64,000 nucleotides of DNA from Cyanobacteriota bacterium. Its GTDB lineage: Bacteria > Cyanobacteriota > Cyanobacteriia > PCC-6307 > Cyanobiaceae. The DNA is taken from the NCBI GenBank assembly GCA_026389335.1, contig JAPLIB010000099.1, forward strand, positions 1-64,000. The letters run 5' to 3'. The translations under genes were made by a program, and so were the position numbers. Within the stretch, counting starts at the first letter, position 1; each line of letters opens with the position of its first letter. Positions 52,862 through 61,706 of the stretch are shown here, one piece after another. The notes beneath the pieces were generated by a model. The model did no database searches, had not been told where the DNA came from, and saw nothing but the letters and a program-made list of their open reading frames with translations.

Positions 52862-54097
52862 ATGACCCAGCCAGGCGCTGACCGCAAACGTCTACGGCGG
52901 TCTTATCAGAAACCCTGGAACAGTGCCGCCTTGATCCTGGCTCTGTTGTCGATTCTTTTGCTGACTCTGGCCGTTTTTTCGGTTGACAATCGCGCCAAGG
53001 GAACGGGGGATTACCTGGAGCTCACATCTTCATCACCTTTGTCTCGCCAAACCCAGGGCGACTTGTTGAATCGTGGCAGGCTGCCGAAGAGGGAAGCACT
53101 GGAGCTAGATCGTCAACAGTTAAAGGATACGCAAATGAAGGTGTCTGTCGGCATCTATGCTATGAATAATTATGGTATTGATCCTCAGGTGCCCTCTTTT
53201 GACAGTACGGGGTATATGTGGTTCAAGTGGGGGGATGAACTGCAGCAGTATCTGGTAAAAACAGGCCTGGATATCTGGAAAGTGATGGCCCCTGTCAACT
53301 TGCTTGATATCCCCCAGTCCGCTGACACGGTGATGGTGCCTACCGGCACAGATAAGCCCATCAAAATGAAAGATGGAACCTGGTACCAAACCGTTGCTTA
53401 TAAGGGTAAATTCTTTATTGATCGCAAGGACTTTCGCCGGCATCCTTTTACGAGGCTAAGTCTGCCGATCATGATTGAGGCCGATGATATTTTGCTGAGC
53501 TACGGTAATCTGCGCATCGTTCCCGATCTGCAGGGAAGTGGTATTGGCCAGTATATTGATACCAATACTGGCTGGATCAACCTTGGATGGTCGATGGCCG
53601 AATACAAGCATCATTATGATACCGACTTTGGTTTTGGCGAGGGAGCGTCCGATTATAGTCAATTGGTCTTCGATGTTAGATATGCATCTGATCCCTGGTC
53701 GGCATTCTGGAAGATCTTGATCCCTCTGGCTACGGTGATGGCCATGGTGGTGGGTGCCACGAAAATGGATCCTGTCCAGTGGGAGGTGAGGTTGACCATG
53801 CCGGTCACCGTGCTGCTGACCCTGGTGTTCTTGCAGCAGTCCCAGGATTCGGGGATTCCCAAGCTTCCCTACCTGACATTCCTGGATGAGGTCTATGTTG
53901 TTTCCTATACGATTACACTTGGTTCGTTCCTGCTGATGTTGTGGGGTTGCAGGCGTTATTACAGCGCTTTGGCGCTTGAGGATCCCATATTGCAGCAACG
54001 GGAGCTCGCCCGTCTGGACCGTTCCGATGACTATTGGCCAGCTGCTGTGATCTTGGCTGGCATGATTTCTGTCACGATCTGCTGGTTTACGAATTAG
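52862..54097 (+). CDS. Pentameric ligand-gated ion channel homologue, copy 2
   Basis: 411 residues from the ATG at 52862. Basic N-terminus and anchor helix (21-41), ectodomain with beta1 'VSVGIYAMNNYGID' (94-107), 'YMWFKWGDE' and the Pro-loop 'FRRHPF' (191-196), then M1 (about 282-300), M2 (310-327), M3 (about 340-362) and M4 (about 391-410). M2 keeps Glu308 at -2', Arg310 at 0', Thr312 at 2', Thr316 at 6' and Leu319 at 9', followed by 'GIPKLPYLTF'. It is a clear paralogue of the channel at 46.6 kb, most alike in M1-M3. Adjacent aromatic residues in 'GWINLGWSMAEY' (237-248) might contribute to a ligand pocket. AT-richer codon use groups it with the decarboxylase set. Confidence 0.85.
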   Translation: MTQPGADRKRLRRSYQKPWNSAALILALLSILLLTLAVFSVDNRAKGTGDYLELTSSSPLSRQTQGDLLNRGRLPKREALELDRQQLKDTQMKVSVGIYAMNNYGIDPQVPSFDSTGYMWFKWGDELQQYLVKTGLDIWKVMAPVNLLDIPQSADTVMVPTGTDKPIKMKDGTWYQTVAYKGKFFIDRKDFRRHPFTRLSLPIMIEADDILLSYGNLRIVPDLQGSGIGQYIDTNTGWINLGWSMAEYKHHYDTDFGFGEGASDYSQLVFDVRYASDPWSAFWKILIPLATVMAMVVGATKMDPVQWEVRLTMPVTVLLTLVFLQQSQDSGIPKLPYLTFLDEVYVVSYTITLGSFLLMLWGCRRYYSALALEDPILQQRELARLDRSDDYWPAAVILAGMISVTICWFTN

Positions 54098-54491
54098 GCA
54101 AGCTCGAGACCATCCATGGAAGCGAGCCCATAGCTCTCCTGAGCAGCATATCCTTGGCATGATGGCCAATCTTCGCTGGGAAGTTATCCGGACTTTTCTC
54201 AGTATGGATTCTCAGGCTTTGCCGCTTGATTTTGTTTGTTTTGTCTGGATCGCTCCGATGGCCGATCTGATGTTCTCTGCTTGATCTGGGTCTTGGCCTT
54301 CTGCGGATTGTTGTCGCTGCTGCTTTGCTCAGATTGCCAATCCCGGTCGTGGCCCTTGTGGAATCCCCTCTGCCGTCTTTTGCCAGGGTCGCGGCCGTCC
54401 CCTGCCGGCTGCTCTTTTGGTCCGCAGTCGCCTGTGGTGACATCGCTGCGTACGATCCGCCGGTACGGCAGGCCAAGCCCCCACGACCCCA
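54098..54491. other. Intergenic region between the second channel gene and tyrS
   Basis: About 394 bases, AT-richer at the left and GC-rich near tyrS, which marks the right edge of the compositionally distinct segment. No gene, RNA or terminator is convincing. It should contain the tyrS promoter. Confidence 0.4.
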
Positions 54492-55781
54492 ATGGTTGAG
54501 CAGCCCAGCCCCGATCGGAACATGGCGGCCCTGCCGGACTGGTTGAGCCGCGGCCTGGCCGACCTCTTTCCTGCCGCCAGCGCTGCCGAGGCGTTGGCAG
54601 ATCCGGACCAGACGCTGGCAGCCCGCCTGGCCCAGGCCGATGCCGCCTCTCTGCCCCTACGGGTGAAGCTGGGCATCGATCCCACCGGCTCTGACATTCA
54701 CCTGGGGCATTCGATTCTGTTCCGCAAGCTGCGGGCCTTCCAGGACGCCGGCCACACTGCCGTGCTGATCATCGGTGACTTCACCGCCCGCATCGGCGAT
54801 CCGACCGGCAAGAGCGCCACCCGGGTGCAGCTGGGTGCCGCCGAGGTGGAGGCCAATGCCGAGACTTATCTGGTGCAGCTGGGGCTGGGCCAGGATCCGG
54901 CCAGGGCGTTGCTGGATTTCACCACCCCCGGTCGGTTGGAAGTGCGTCGCAACAGCGAATGGCTGGCGGCCATGGACCTGCCGGCGGTGATCGATCTCTT
55001 GGGCACCAGCACAGTGGGCCAGATGCTGGCCAAGGAGGACTTCGCCAATCGCTACGGCTCCGGCACGCCGATCTCGCTGCATGAGTTTCTCTATCCGCTG
55101 CTGCAGGGCTACGACTCGGTGGCGATCGAGGCCGATCTGGAACTGGGCGGCACCGATCAGAAGTTCAATGTGGCCATGGGCCGTGATCTGCAGCGTCACC
55201 ACGGCCAGCGGCCCCAGTTCGGCCTGCTGCTGCCGATCCTGCCGGGTCTGGATGGTGTGCAGAAGATGAGCAAGAGCCTGGGTAACACCGTGGGTCTCAG
55301 CGAGGCCCCCCTCTCGATGTATTCGAAGCTCGAGAAGGTGCCTGATGCGGTGCTGGAGGAGTACCTCACCCTGCTCACTGATCTCGCACTGGAGTCGCTA
55401 CCCACCAATCCGCGCGAGCGCCAGAAGGCGATGGCCCTGGAGGTGACGCGCCAGCGCCATGGGGCAGAGGCCGCCGCCGCGGCCCAGGCTGATGCGGCCA
55501 GGCTTGTGGCTGGCGCCAGCGGTAGCGCTGCCGCCGATGCCGAGGTGCCAGAGGCCTCGCTGGCAGGGGTGAACTTCCCGGCCAAGGCCTTTTACCTGCT
55601 CAGGGCCGTGGGCCTCTGCGCCAGCAGCAGCGAAGCCCGCCGCCAGATCCTGGGCGGCGGCGTCAAGCTTGATGGCGAGAAGCTGGTCGACCCCAACCAG
55701 GAGTTCGCTGACGCGGCCGCCCTGCAGGGCAAGGTGCTGCAGCTGGGCAAGAAAACCTTCCGGCGCCTGGTGGCGGTCTGA
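54492..55781 (+). CDS. tyrS: Tyrosyl-tRNA synthetase
   Basis: 429 residues. '[20 protein letters not shown]' contains the class I HIGH-type motif, '[19 protein letters not shown]' the conserved nucleotide-binding loop, '[10 protein letters not shown]' the KMSKS motif, and the C-terminus ('[20 protein letters not shown]') an S4 RNA-binding domain. It charges tRNA-Tyr in the cytoplasm. A decayed relative of its N-terminal part lies 6.4 kb upstream. Confidence 0.97.
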   Translation: MVEQPSPDRNMAALPDWLSRGLADLFPAASAAEALADPDQTLAARLAQADAASLPLRVKLGIDPTGSDIHLGHSILFRKLRAFQDAGHTAVLIIGDFTARIGDPTGKSATRVQLGAAEVEANAETYLVQLGLGQDPARALLDFTTPGRLEVRRNSEWLAAMDLPAVIDLLGTSTVGQMLAKEDFANRYGSGTPISLHEFLYPLLQGYDSVAIEADLELGGTDQKFNVAMGRDLQRHHGQRPQFGLLLPILPGLDGVQKMSKSLGNTVGLSEAPLSMYSKLEKVPDAVLEEYLTLLTDLALESLPTNPRERQKAMALEVTRQRHGAEAAAAAQADAARLVAGASGSAAADAEVPEASLAGVNFPAKAFYLLRAVGLCASSSEARRQILGGGVKLDGEKLVDPNQEFADAAALQGKVLQLGKKTFRRLVAV

Positions 55782-55966
55782 GCGAGGCCGGACTGCGGTG
55801 CTGGCAATGCCGGAGTAAGGCAGCCGTGCGGTAAGCCCACCCTGAATGGGAGCCCCTGGGCAAGCCATCAGCCCCGGGAGTGGCATCGGCCGATTGCCGG
55901 GCGATTGTCGAACCTGGCCCTGAATGCCCGGCAAATGGGTCTCTGTAGGCTCAGCAGCCCGCCGGG

Positions 55967-56461
55967 TTGCGATCGTTGATCATTCTCGGCATCGACCCCG
56001 GTCTGGCCCGGGTGGGCTACGGCGTGATTGAGGTAGAAGCGCAGCCGGCAGCCGGGGCTGTCGGCACCCAGCGCCTGCTTGATTGCGGCATGATTCGCAC
56101 CGATGCCGGCCGCAGTGAAGGCGATCGCATGGTGGAGATCGCCTCGGATCTGCGCCAGTTGATCCGCCGTTGGCGGCCCGATCTGGCATCGGTGGAAAAG
56201 TTTTTCTTCTATCGCTCCAGCAACACCATCGCTGTGGTGCAGGCTCGGGGCGTGCTGATCATGACCCTGGCCCGCTTCCGCATCCCGGTGGTGGAATACC
56301 CGCCGATGCAGATCAAGCTCGCCGTGGCTGGCCATGGCCATGCCGATAAGGAGGCGGTGCTCGAGGCCGTGATGCGCGAACTGAATCTCGACCATCCCCC
56401 CCGCCCCGACGACGCCGCCGATGCCCTGGCGGTGGCGCTCACCGGTTGGTTCCAGCGATGA
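55967..56461 (+). CDS. ruvC: Crossover junction endodeoxyribonuclease RuvC
   Basis: 164 residues from a TTG at 55967 (a TTG nine bases on would also serve). Catalytic acids are visible in '[16 protein letters not shown]', 'SVEKFFFY' and the C-terminal '[13 protein letters not shown]'. RuvC resolves Holliday junctions as a dimer with RuvAB, which are not in the window. Its stop overlaps the start of the next gene (ATGA at 56458-56461). Confidence 0.95.
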   Translation: MRSLIILGIDPGLARVGYGVIEVEAQPAAGAVGTQRLLDCGMIRTDAGRSEGDRMVEIASDLRQLIRRWRPDLASVEKFFFYRSSNTIAVVQARGVLIMTLARFRIPVVEYPPMQIKLAVAGHGHADKEAVLEAVMRELNLDHPPRPDDAADALAVALTGWFQR

Positions 56462-57582
56462 AGGTAAGCGCGGACAAAGCGGAGCTGCGGCGCCAGTTCC
56501 GCCGGCTGCGGCGCGCCAGCCTGGCGGACAGCCAGGCGTTGCTCCTGGCGGTGGCGCAGCGAGAGCTGCCGGCCTTGGTGCCAGAGGGTTTACGGCTGGG
56601 GATCTACTGGCCCCTGGCGGGCGAGGTGGATCTGCGCCCCCTGGCGGCCCTGGGCTTGCCCCTGGCGCTGCCCGTGGTCTGGGCCGAGCCGCCGATCGAG
56701 CCGCCGATCGGGTCGCCTGACGGGCTCCCCACGGCTGCGGTCTCCGCTGCTCTGCAGGGAAAGGCCGGGCCATCCGCTAGTGCTGGGTCCGCCTTTGCTG
56801 GGATAAGCGGTTCAGAGGCTGCCAGTTCAGGGGCGGCCAATCCGGGCACGGTCGAGCCTGGGATCGCCATCGCCGGCCGTGCCAATCCGTGGCCACCGGC
56901 CGCTGAGCGGGACCGTATGGCCCCCGACCAACTCGAAAGGGCGTCTGCGCCGCGGCTGCTCTATCGCGCCTGGCAGCCCGGTGAGCCCCTGGCCCCGGAT
57001 CACTGCGGCATTCCGGCACCCCTGGCCAGCCGCCGGCGAGCGGATCCCAGCCCAGCAGCGCTCGCTCCGTCCACGGCTCCTGCTCCCATGACGCAGATAC
57101 CCGCTGAGCCCATGCTGCGGCCTTCTGGCTATCCCCAATCGCCAGAACGGCCCTGGGCCGAACCGCCTGCGAGCCAACAGCCAGGGACTGAACAACAGCC
57201 AGAGGCTGACCAGCCAGCGGCAGCACTGCCCGCCACTGACCTAACCGTTACTGACCTACCCGCCAGGGCCCTGGCCCTGCTGCTGGTGCCCGCCCTGGCG
57301 ATCGATCCCCGCAGCGGTATTCGCCTCGGTTCCGGCGGTGGCTGGTACGACCGGCTGAGGGCCGATCCGGCCTGGCGCGCCGTGCCGGCTCTGGCGGTGC
57401 TGCCCGCCGCCGGCGTGGTGGAGGGATTGCCGCGGGATGGCTGGGATGTGCCCTTCGCCGGCTGGCTGGATGAAACCGGCCTGCACTGGATCGCCGCCGG
57501 CCCAGACATTGCGGCTTCGAACATTGCTGCAGCGAACATTGCTGCCTCGAACAGTGCTGCCTCGAACATTGCAGCCTTGTAA
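56458..57582 (+). CDS. 5-formyltetrahydrofolate cyclo-ligase with two low-complexity insertions
   Basis: 374 residues, against about 190 for the family. The core pieces are in order: '[20 protein letters not shown]' (start), '[20 protein letters not shown]', 'LALPVVW', '[20 protein letters not shown]' and '[20 protein letters not shown]' followed by 'GWYDRL'. Between the third and fourth pieces about 80 residues rich in Ala/Gly/Pro are inserted, and between the fourth and fifth about 75 rich in Pro/Gln. The C-terminus ends in a five-residue repeat array. The enzyme converts 5-formyl-THF to methenyl-THF in folate recycling. The ATG at 56458 couples it to ruvC. Confidence 0.88.
   Translation: MKVSADKAELRRQFRRLRRASLADSQALLLAVAQRELPALVPEGLRLGIYWPLAGEVDLRPLAALGLPLALPVVWAEPPIEPPIGSPDGLPTAAVSAALQGKAGPSASAGSAFAGISGSEAASSGAANPGTVEPGIAIAGRANPWPPAAERDRMAPDQLERASAPRLLYRAWQPGEPLAPDHCGIPAPLASRRRADPSPAALAPSTAPAPMTQIPAEPMLRPSGYPQSPERPWAEPPASQQPGTEQQPEADQPAAALPATDLTVTDLPARALALLLVPALAIDPRSGIRLGSGGGWYDRLRADPAWRAVPALAVLPAAGVVEGLPRDGWDVPFAGWLDETGLHWIAAGPDIAASNIAAANIAASNSAASNIAAL
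57508..57582 (+). repeat. Five tandem 15-bp units forming the 3' end of the cyclo-ligase gene, stop codon included
   Basis: Units follow ATTGCTGCCTCGAAC; the last, ATTGCAGCCTTGTAA, contains the TAA stop. They encode repeats of I-A-A-S-N at the C-terminus, so the array has set the position of the stop codon. Confidence 0.9.
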
Positions 57583-57638
57583 CAGTGACGCCCCTGGCTC
57601 TCCATCCTGAGCGCGATTTGCCAGGATCCGGTGCAGCA

Positions 57639-57893
57639 ATGCCCTGCCTCACCTTGGACCTGACCGTGCTGCAGAACCAGGCCTTGCTGCGGAGCGTGGA
57701 GCAAGCCCCCGCCAGCCTGGAGCGGCGCCAGCCCGTGAGCGGTGGCCGCGCCCGCACCGCCTCTGAGCGCATCCTGGCGGCCGAACTCCAGGCCCGCGGT
57801 GAAACCACCGATGCCCTTTTGATGATGGTCAGCTCCGTCGCCAGGATGGTGCAAGCGGGCAAAAGCAGCGATAGTCGTTGGAAAGCCTCCTGA
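57639..57893 (+). CDS. Small hypothetical protein, 84 residues
   Basis: Starts 'MPCLTLDLTVLQNQALLRSV' at 57639; a GTG at 57585 adds 18 residues. The C-terminal half 'TASERILAAELQARGETTDALLMM' is helical. I know no family. It lies between the cyclo-ligase and a periplasmic protein gene on the same strand; tight spacing (14 bases to the next ATG) favours a real gene, though it may be a chance frame. Confidence 0.4.
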   Translation: MPCLTLDLTVLQNQALLRSVEQAPASLERRQPVSGGRARTASERILAAELQARGETTDALLMMVSSVARMVQAGKSSDSRWKAS

Positions 57894-57907
57894 AGCCATC
57901 GTTCACC

Positions 57908-58366
57908 ATGACCCGTTCGCTCCTGCCCCTGCTGGCCGGCTCCATCGGTTTGCTGCTGCTGCCGATCGGCGCTCGGGCCCACGGCATCGAAACCAATCTG
58001 CAGCGCTTCGGCAACCTCAGCGCCGGCCTGCAGACCCACTACTCCAACGGCCTGCCGGCTGGTGATGCCAGCGTGCGCTTGCTGGTGCCGGGGGGTGAAG
58101 CGATCTCCCTGGGTCGCACCAACGCCGAGGGCAAGCTCAGCTTCCAGTTGCCGGCCCGCGCCAGCGCCGACTGGGAAATCCAGGTGGATGCCGGCCCCGG
58201 CCATAAGGACTATCTGGAACTGCCGCCGCGCCAGCCCCAGCTGGGCGCCGTCAGCAGCCACAGCGAAACGGGTCCCCTGCTGGCGATGCGCCATCTTGGC
58301 GGCCTCGGGCTGTTCGGCCTGCTGGGTGCCGCCGGTGGTCTGCTGTGGCGCCGCCAGCGACCCTGA
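57908..58366 (+). CDS. Periplasmic domain protein with C-terminal membrane anchor
   Basis: 152 residues. A Sec signal ('LLPLLAGSIGLLLLPIGARA') precedes a beta-sandwich-like part with 'GDASVRLLVPGGEAISLGRT' and 'GKLSFQLPARASADWEIQVD', typical of carboxypeptidase-regulatory or DUF4198-like domains, and the C-terminus is a membrane helix with Arg anchor ('GGLGLFGLLGAAGGLLWRRQ'). Similar layouts occur in accessory proteins of nickel/cobalt uptake systems; that role is only a suggestion because no transporter gene is adjacent. Confidence 0.65.
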   Translation: MTRSLLPLLAGSIGLLLLPIGARAHGIETNLQRFGNLSAGLQTHYSNGLPAGDASVRLLVPGGEAISLGRTNAEGKLSFQLPARASADWEIQVDAGPGHKDYLELPPRQPQLGAVSSHSETGPLLAMRHLGGLGLFGLLGAAGGLLWRRQRP

Positions 58367-58531
58367 CACCAGCGACCCAGAGATCAGCGTTGCTGCCGCC
58401 AGGCTCCCAGACGCCTGGGTCCTGAACCCCCCTGGGTTGTTAAGGCGTGGTTTCCTGACGGCGGAGTTTCGTCCACATCCTGTGGGCATGAGGCAGGTCT
58501 GGGATCTGAGTCCAGCCAAGCGCCTGCTTTT

Positions 58532-59026
58532 TTGAACGTTGTTCCTTCCCCGAGTGCCCCCCATAACCCTGTGACCACCGGCAGCGCCGCCCTCGATCGG
58601 ATCGTCGAGCGCCTCGGCAGCACCACCGATCCCAAACGCCGCTATGAGTACGTGCTCTGGCTGGCGAAAAAACTGGAACCGCTGCCCGAGGCCTTCCGGC
58701 AGGAGGCCTACAAGGTGCGGGGCTGTGTCTCCCAGGTGCATGTGGTGGGTCAACTGCAGGACGGCCGGCTCCATTGGCAGGGCGATTCCGATGCGGCGAT
58801 CACCAAGGGGCTGCTGGCGCTGCTGATGGAAGGCCTGGAGGGTTTGAGTCCCGCCGAGGTGGTGGCGATCGATCCGGCCTTCATCGCCAGCACGGGGCTG
58901 CAGGGCAGCCTCACGCCCTCACGCGCCAATGGTTTTCTCAATATCTTCAAGATGATGCAGGCCCAGGCCCGCAGCCTGCTGTCTGAGCCCAGCGACCCCA
59001 GCACCGCCACAGACGCAGACATCTGA
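58532..59026 (+). CDS. sufE: SufE family cysteine desulfurase partner
   Basis: 164 residues from a TTG at 58532; a GTG at 58571 gives 151. 'DRIVERLGSTTDPKRRYEYV', 'VRGCVSQVHVVGQL' with the sulfur-accepting Cys, and the C-terminal 'SLTPSRANGFLNIFKMM' match SufE. It accepts persulfide sulfur from SufS and passes it to the SufBCD scaffold for Fe-S cluster building, as needed for ferredoxin and photosystem I. Confidence 0.92.
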   Translation: MNVVPSPSAPHNPVTTGSAALDRIVERLGSTTDPKRRYEYVLWLAKKLEPLPEAFRQEAYKVRGCVSQVHVVGQLQDGRLHWQGDSDAAITKGLLALLMEGLEGLSPAEVVAIDPAFIASTGLQGSLTPSRANGFLNIFKMMQAQARSLLSEPSDPSTATDADI

Positions 59027-59129
59027 AGCGGGGCCTGGTTGCCAATTCCTGGCCTCGAAAGCCGGCGCACCAGTAGAGCTAAGGCGGCCAGTTGGTTTCT
59101 AGGATGGCTGGTTTGCAGGGTTGCGGCGC

Positions 59130-60500
59130 ATGACCATCGGCATCGGCTTGTTGGGGCTGGGCACGGTGGGAGCCGGCGTGGCGGCGATTCTGGCCAGCCC
59201 CGAGGGGCGCCATCCGCTGGTGGCAGAGCTGGAGCTGCGCCGGGTGGCCGTGCGTGATCTCAGCCGCCCCCGGCCTTTGCAACTGGCGGCCGAGCTGCTT
59301 AGCACCAGCCCTGAGGCGGTGGTGGACGATCCCGCCGTGGAGATCGTCGTGGAGGTGATGGGCGGCCTGGAACCGGCCCGCAGCCTGATCCTGCGCGCCA
59401 TCGCCGCCGGTAAGCCGGTGGTGACGGCCAACAAGGCGGTGATCGCCCGTTTTGGCGAGGAGATCGCCGCCGCCGCCGCCGCCAAGGGCGTCTATGTGCT
59501 GATCGAAGCCGCCGTCGGCGGCGGTATTCCGATCATCGAGCCGCTGAAGCAATCGCTGGGCGGCAATCGCATCCAGCGGGTGAGCGGCATCATCAATGGC
59601 ACCACCAACTACATCCTCAGCCGCATGGCCGATGAGGGGGCGGCCTATGCCGACGTGCTGGCCGACGCCCAGCGCCTGGGCTATGCCGAGGCCGATCCAG
59701 CCGCCGATGTGCAGGGGGGAGATGCCGCCGACAAGATCGCGATCCTGGCGGGCCTGGCCTATGGCGGGCCGGTGCCCAGGGCGGGCATCGCCACCGAAGG
59801 CATTGATCGTCTCGATGCCCGTGATGTGGCCTATGCGGCCCAGCTGGGCTTTGTGGTGAAGCTGGTGGCCACCGCCGAACGTCTCGGCTCCGGCGCTCCA
59901 GCGCCGGGCGAACCGATCTCGCTCGATGTGCGCGTCCATCCCACCCTGCTGCCGAAGCAACACCCGCTGGCGGGAGTGCATGGGGTGAACAACGCGATCC
60001 TGGTGGAAGGCGATCCGGTCGGCCAGGTGATGTTCTACGGCCCTGGGGCTGGTGCGGGCCCCACGGCCTCGGCGGTGGTGGCCGATATTCTCAACATCGC
60101 TGGCATTCGCCAGGTGGGTGGATCCGAAGCCGGCCTGGATCCCCTGCTGGCGGCCAGCAGCTGGCGCCAATGTGAGCTGGTGGATGGCTCCAGCTCGCGC
60201 CATCGCAACTACGTGCGCCTGCACACCCGCGATGAAGCCGGGGTGATCGGTCGCATCGGCAGCTGTTTCGGTGCGGCGGGGGTGTCGATTCAGTCGATCG
60301 TGCAGTTCGAAGCCCGCGATGGCGAGGCCGAGGCTGAGGCCAGCAGTGCTGAGGGCAGTGCCGAGGGCAGTGCGGGCGCCAAGGCTGAAATTGTCGTGAT
60401 CACCCACGAAGTGCAGGAAGATCAATTCCGCCAGGCCCTGGCGGCGATCGCAAATCTGAGCGATGTGACCAAGGTGGCGGCCTGTCTGCGCACCCTGTAG
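59130..60500 (+). CDS. hom: Homoserine dehydrogenase
   Basis: 456 residues from the ATG at 59130. 'IGIGLLGLGTVGAGVAAIL' binds NAD(P), 'GKPVVTANKAVIARFG' contains the conserved Lys, 'INGTTNYILSRM' and 'DAADKIAILAGLAYG' the catalytic core, and the C-terminal domain is ACT-like ('DEAGVIGRIGSCFGAAGVSI'). A Glu/Ala/Ser/Gly repeat of about 20 residues interrupts the ACT domain near 60320-60380. It reduces aspartate semialdehyde to homoserine for threonine and methionine. Confidence 0.96.
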   Translation: MTIGIGLLGLGTVGAGVAAILASPEGRHPLVAELELRRVAVRDLSRPRPLQLAAELLSTSPEAVVDDPAVEIVVEVMGGLEPARSLILRAIAAGKPVVTANKAVIARFGEEIAAAAAAKGVYVLIEAAVGGGIPIIEPLKQSLGGNRIQRVSGIINGTTNYILSRMADEGAAYADVLADAQRLGYAEADPAADVQGGDAADKIAILAGLAYGGPVPRAGIATEGIDRLDARDVAYAAQLGFVVKLVATAERLGSGAPAPGEPISLDVRVHPTLLPKQHPLAGVHGVNNAILVEGDPVGQVMFYGPGAGAGPTASAVVADILNIAGIRQVGGSEAGLDPLLAASSWRQCELVDGSSSRHRNYVRLHTRDEAGVIGRIGSCFGAAGVSIQSIVQFEARDGEAEAEASSAEGSAEGSAGAKAEIVVITHEVQEDQFRQALAAIANLSDVTKVAACLRTL

Positions 60501-60543
60501 GCGAGCGCCACACCGGGCTGAACGGCGGCACCCAAAGGCCATG

Positions 60544-60567
60544 AAAAAGCCCCACCAATGGCGGGGC
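60544..60567 (-). terminator. Intrinsic terminator, best read on the minus strand
   Basis: GCCCC/GGGGC stem with an inner complementary part (ACCAATGGC) at 60549-60567; on the minus strand it is followed by TTTTT. It would end the transcript of the exported protein gene at 60659-61435. It may also slow transcription from hom on the plus strand. Confidence 0.7.
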
Positions 60568-60658
60568 TTCAGAGCGAAGGACGGGAGGACTGAGAATCAA
60601 GTTCGGCGGCTTGCTGATGTGGGAGCCATGCCGCCGAACCCTCTCTCTCAGGCCTGAC

Positions 60659-61435
60659 TCAGACCTTGGCGCTGGCACTGGACTTGATGCGGCTCCTCAG
60701 CTTGCGGCTGAAGCCGAAGGCCATGCCGGCGCCCATGAGGGGTAGGGGGCCGGGGACTTCACTTCGTTGACGATATGAATCTTGGAAGTTATCCAAAGTT
60801 TCGCCTGGATCAATAGTATACGTATTGCGAACCCAGATCTGCTTTAATGGAGTAGTGATGGGGAATGGGCCGCCAAGGGGATTTGGGCCGGGTGGAACAG
60901 TCAAGTCTGCTACCAAGGTAGTAAATCCTGCATCTGCGTACACTTTTTTGGTAACATTGTAAAGCTGGGTTCCGGTGGCATCTAGCTGCACGTCCCGGAA
61001 AGTCCACGGGGAATCGGGGCTGATTCTCATTGTGTAATCAAAGCTTCCGGAAAGAGTCCCCGTGGCAACGGTTGCCACAATGGTCGGGTTAAAGTCTACG
61101 TCTACATCCCAAGTGTCGTCAGTGTAGCCATTGGGGGGGTCAATTTTTGTCCAGGACAGTTCAATGTCACCCGTCGCGCCTGCGTTGGGTAGTGCGAGGA
61201 ACTGGATTTCCTTGTCGCTGGCAGGATTGGATTGGTACCATTGATTTATTTGGCATGAAGGGTTTTGGCCACCAAAAGTACATGGGGTCGTCAATTGAGC
61301 GCGGGCAGCGCCACCAAGTAGCAGCAACGCACCCGAGCCCCCAACCATGGCGGCAGCCATCAAGACCTTGGGGATGGCCGAATGCAGAGCAAGGCCAGGC
61401 CTGAGGCCGGCTTTTTGCAGCAGCGAAGAGAACAT
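60659..61435 (-). CDS. Exported protein with PEP-CTERM-like C-terminal sorting signal
   Basis: 258 residues. A signal peptide (hydrophobic core about 24-43, 'VLMAAAMVGGSGALLLLGGA') ends in 'ARA'. The mature part is rich in Thr, Asp and Pro, with beta-strand character and one Cys pair near its start ('CTFGGQNPSC'). The C-terminus 'VPGPLPLMGAGMAFGFSRKL' followed by basic residues has the tripartite form of a cyanobacterial PEP-CTERM-type signal: short motif, hydrophobic helix, Arg/Lys tail. The expected fate is processing by an exosortase-like enzyme, which is not in this window. Codon use is visibly AT-richer in the middle than in neighbours. Function unknown. Confidence 0.75.
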   Translation of the reverse strand: MFSSLLQKAGLRPGLALHSAIPKVLMAAAMVGGSGALLLLGGAARAQLTTPCTFGGQNPSCQINQWYQSNPASDKEIQFLALPNAGATGDIELSWTKIDPPNGYTDDTWDVDVDFNPTIVATVATGTLSGSFDYTMRISPDSPWTFRDVQLDATGTQLYNVTKKVYADAGFTTLVADLTVPPGPNPLGGPFPITTPLKQIWVRNTYTIDPGETLDNFQDSYRQRSEVPGPLPLMGAGMAFGFSRKLRSRIKSSASAKV

Positions 61436-61706
61436 GGCGAAAAGTGATTCAACTCTGAAAGATTAAATCAAGCTTCCAGGCTAACTGTGCAGCATTCATT
61501 GGCTATTGCGCTTGTTGTGTGATGCTGATGTGCATCGCGCCCGTTGAAGTTGTGGCGACGGCTGCAAAAGAAGCTGGGGCACGGTGTGGCAGCGACCGGG
61601 CCCTGTGTCGCCGGGTGGCACCGCTGGGCCGCCGCCGCCACGAGGGCGTGGCTGCATCGGGAGTCTGTGACTGGCTTACGTTCGGGTCAACTTCTCCGCT
61701 GGCGCC

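Noticed and set aside
57248-58774. Antisense frame of 508 codons across the cyclo-ligase and downstream genes
   Set aside because: It spans three better-supported plus-strand genes, and the repeats in it (F-E-A-A-M and the like) simply mirror the 15-bp array.
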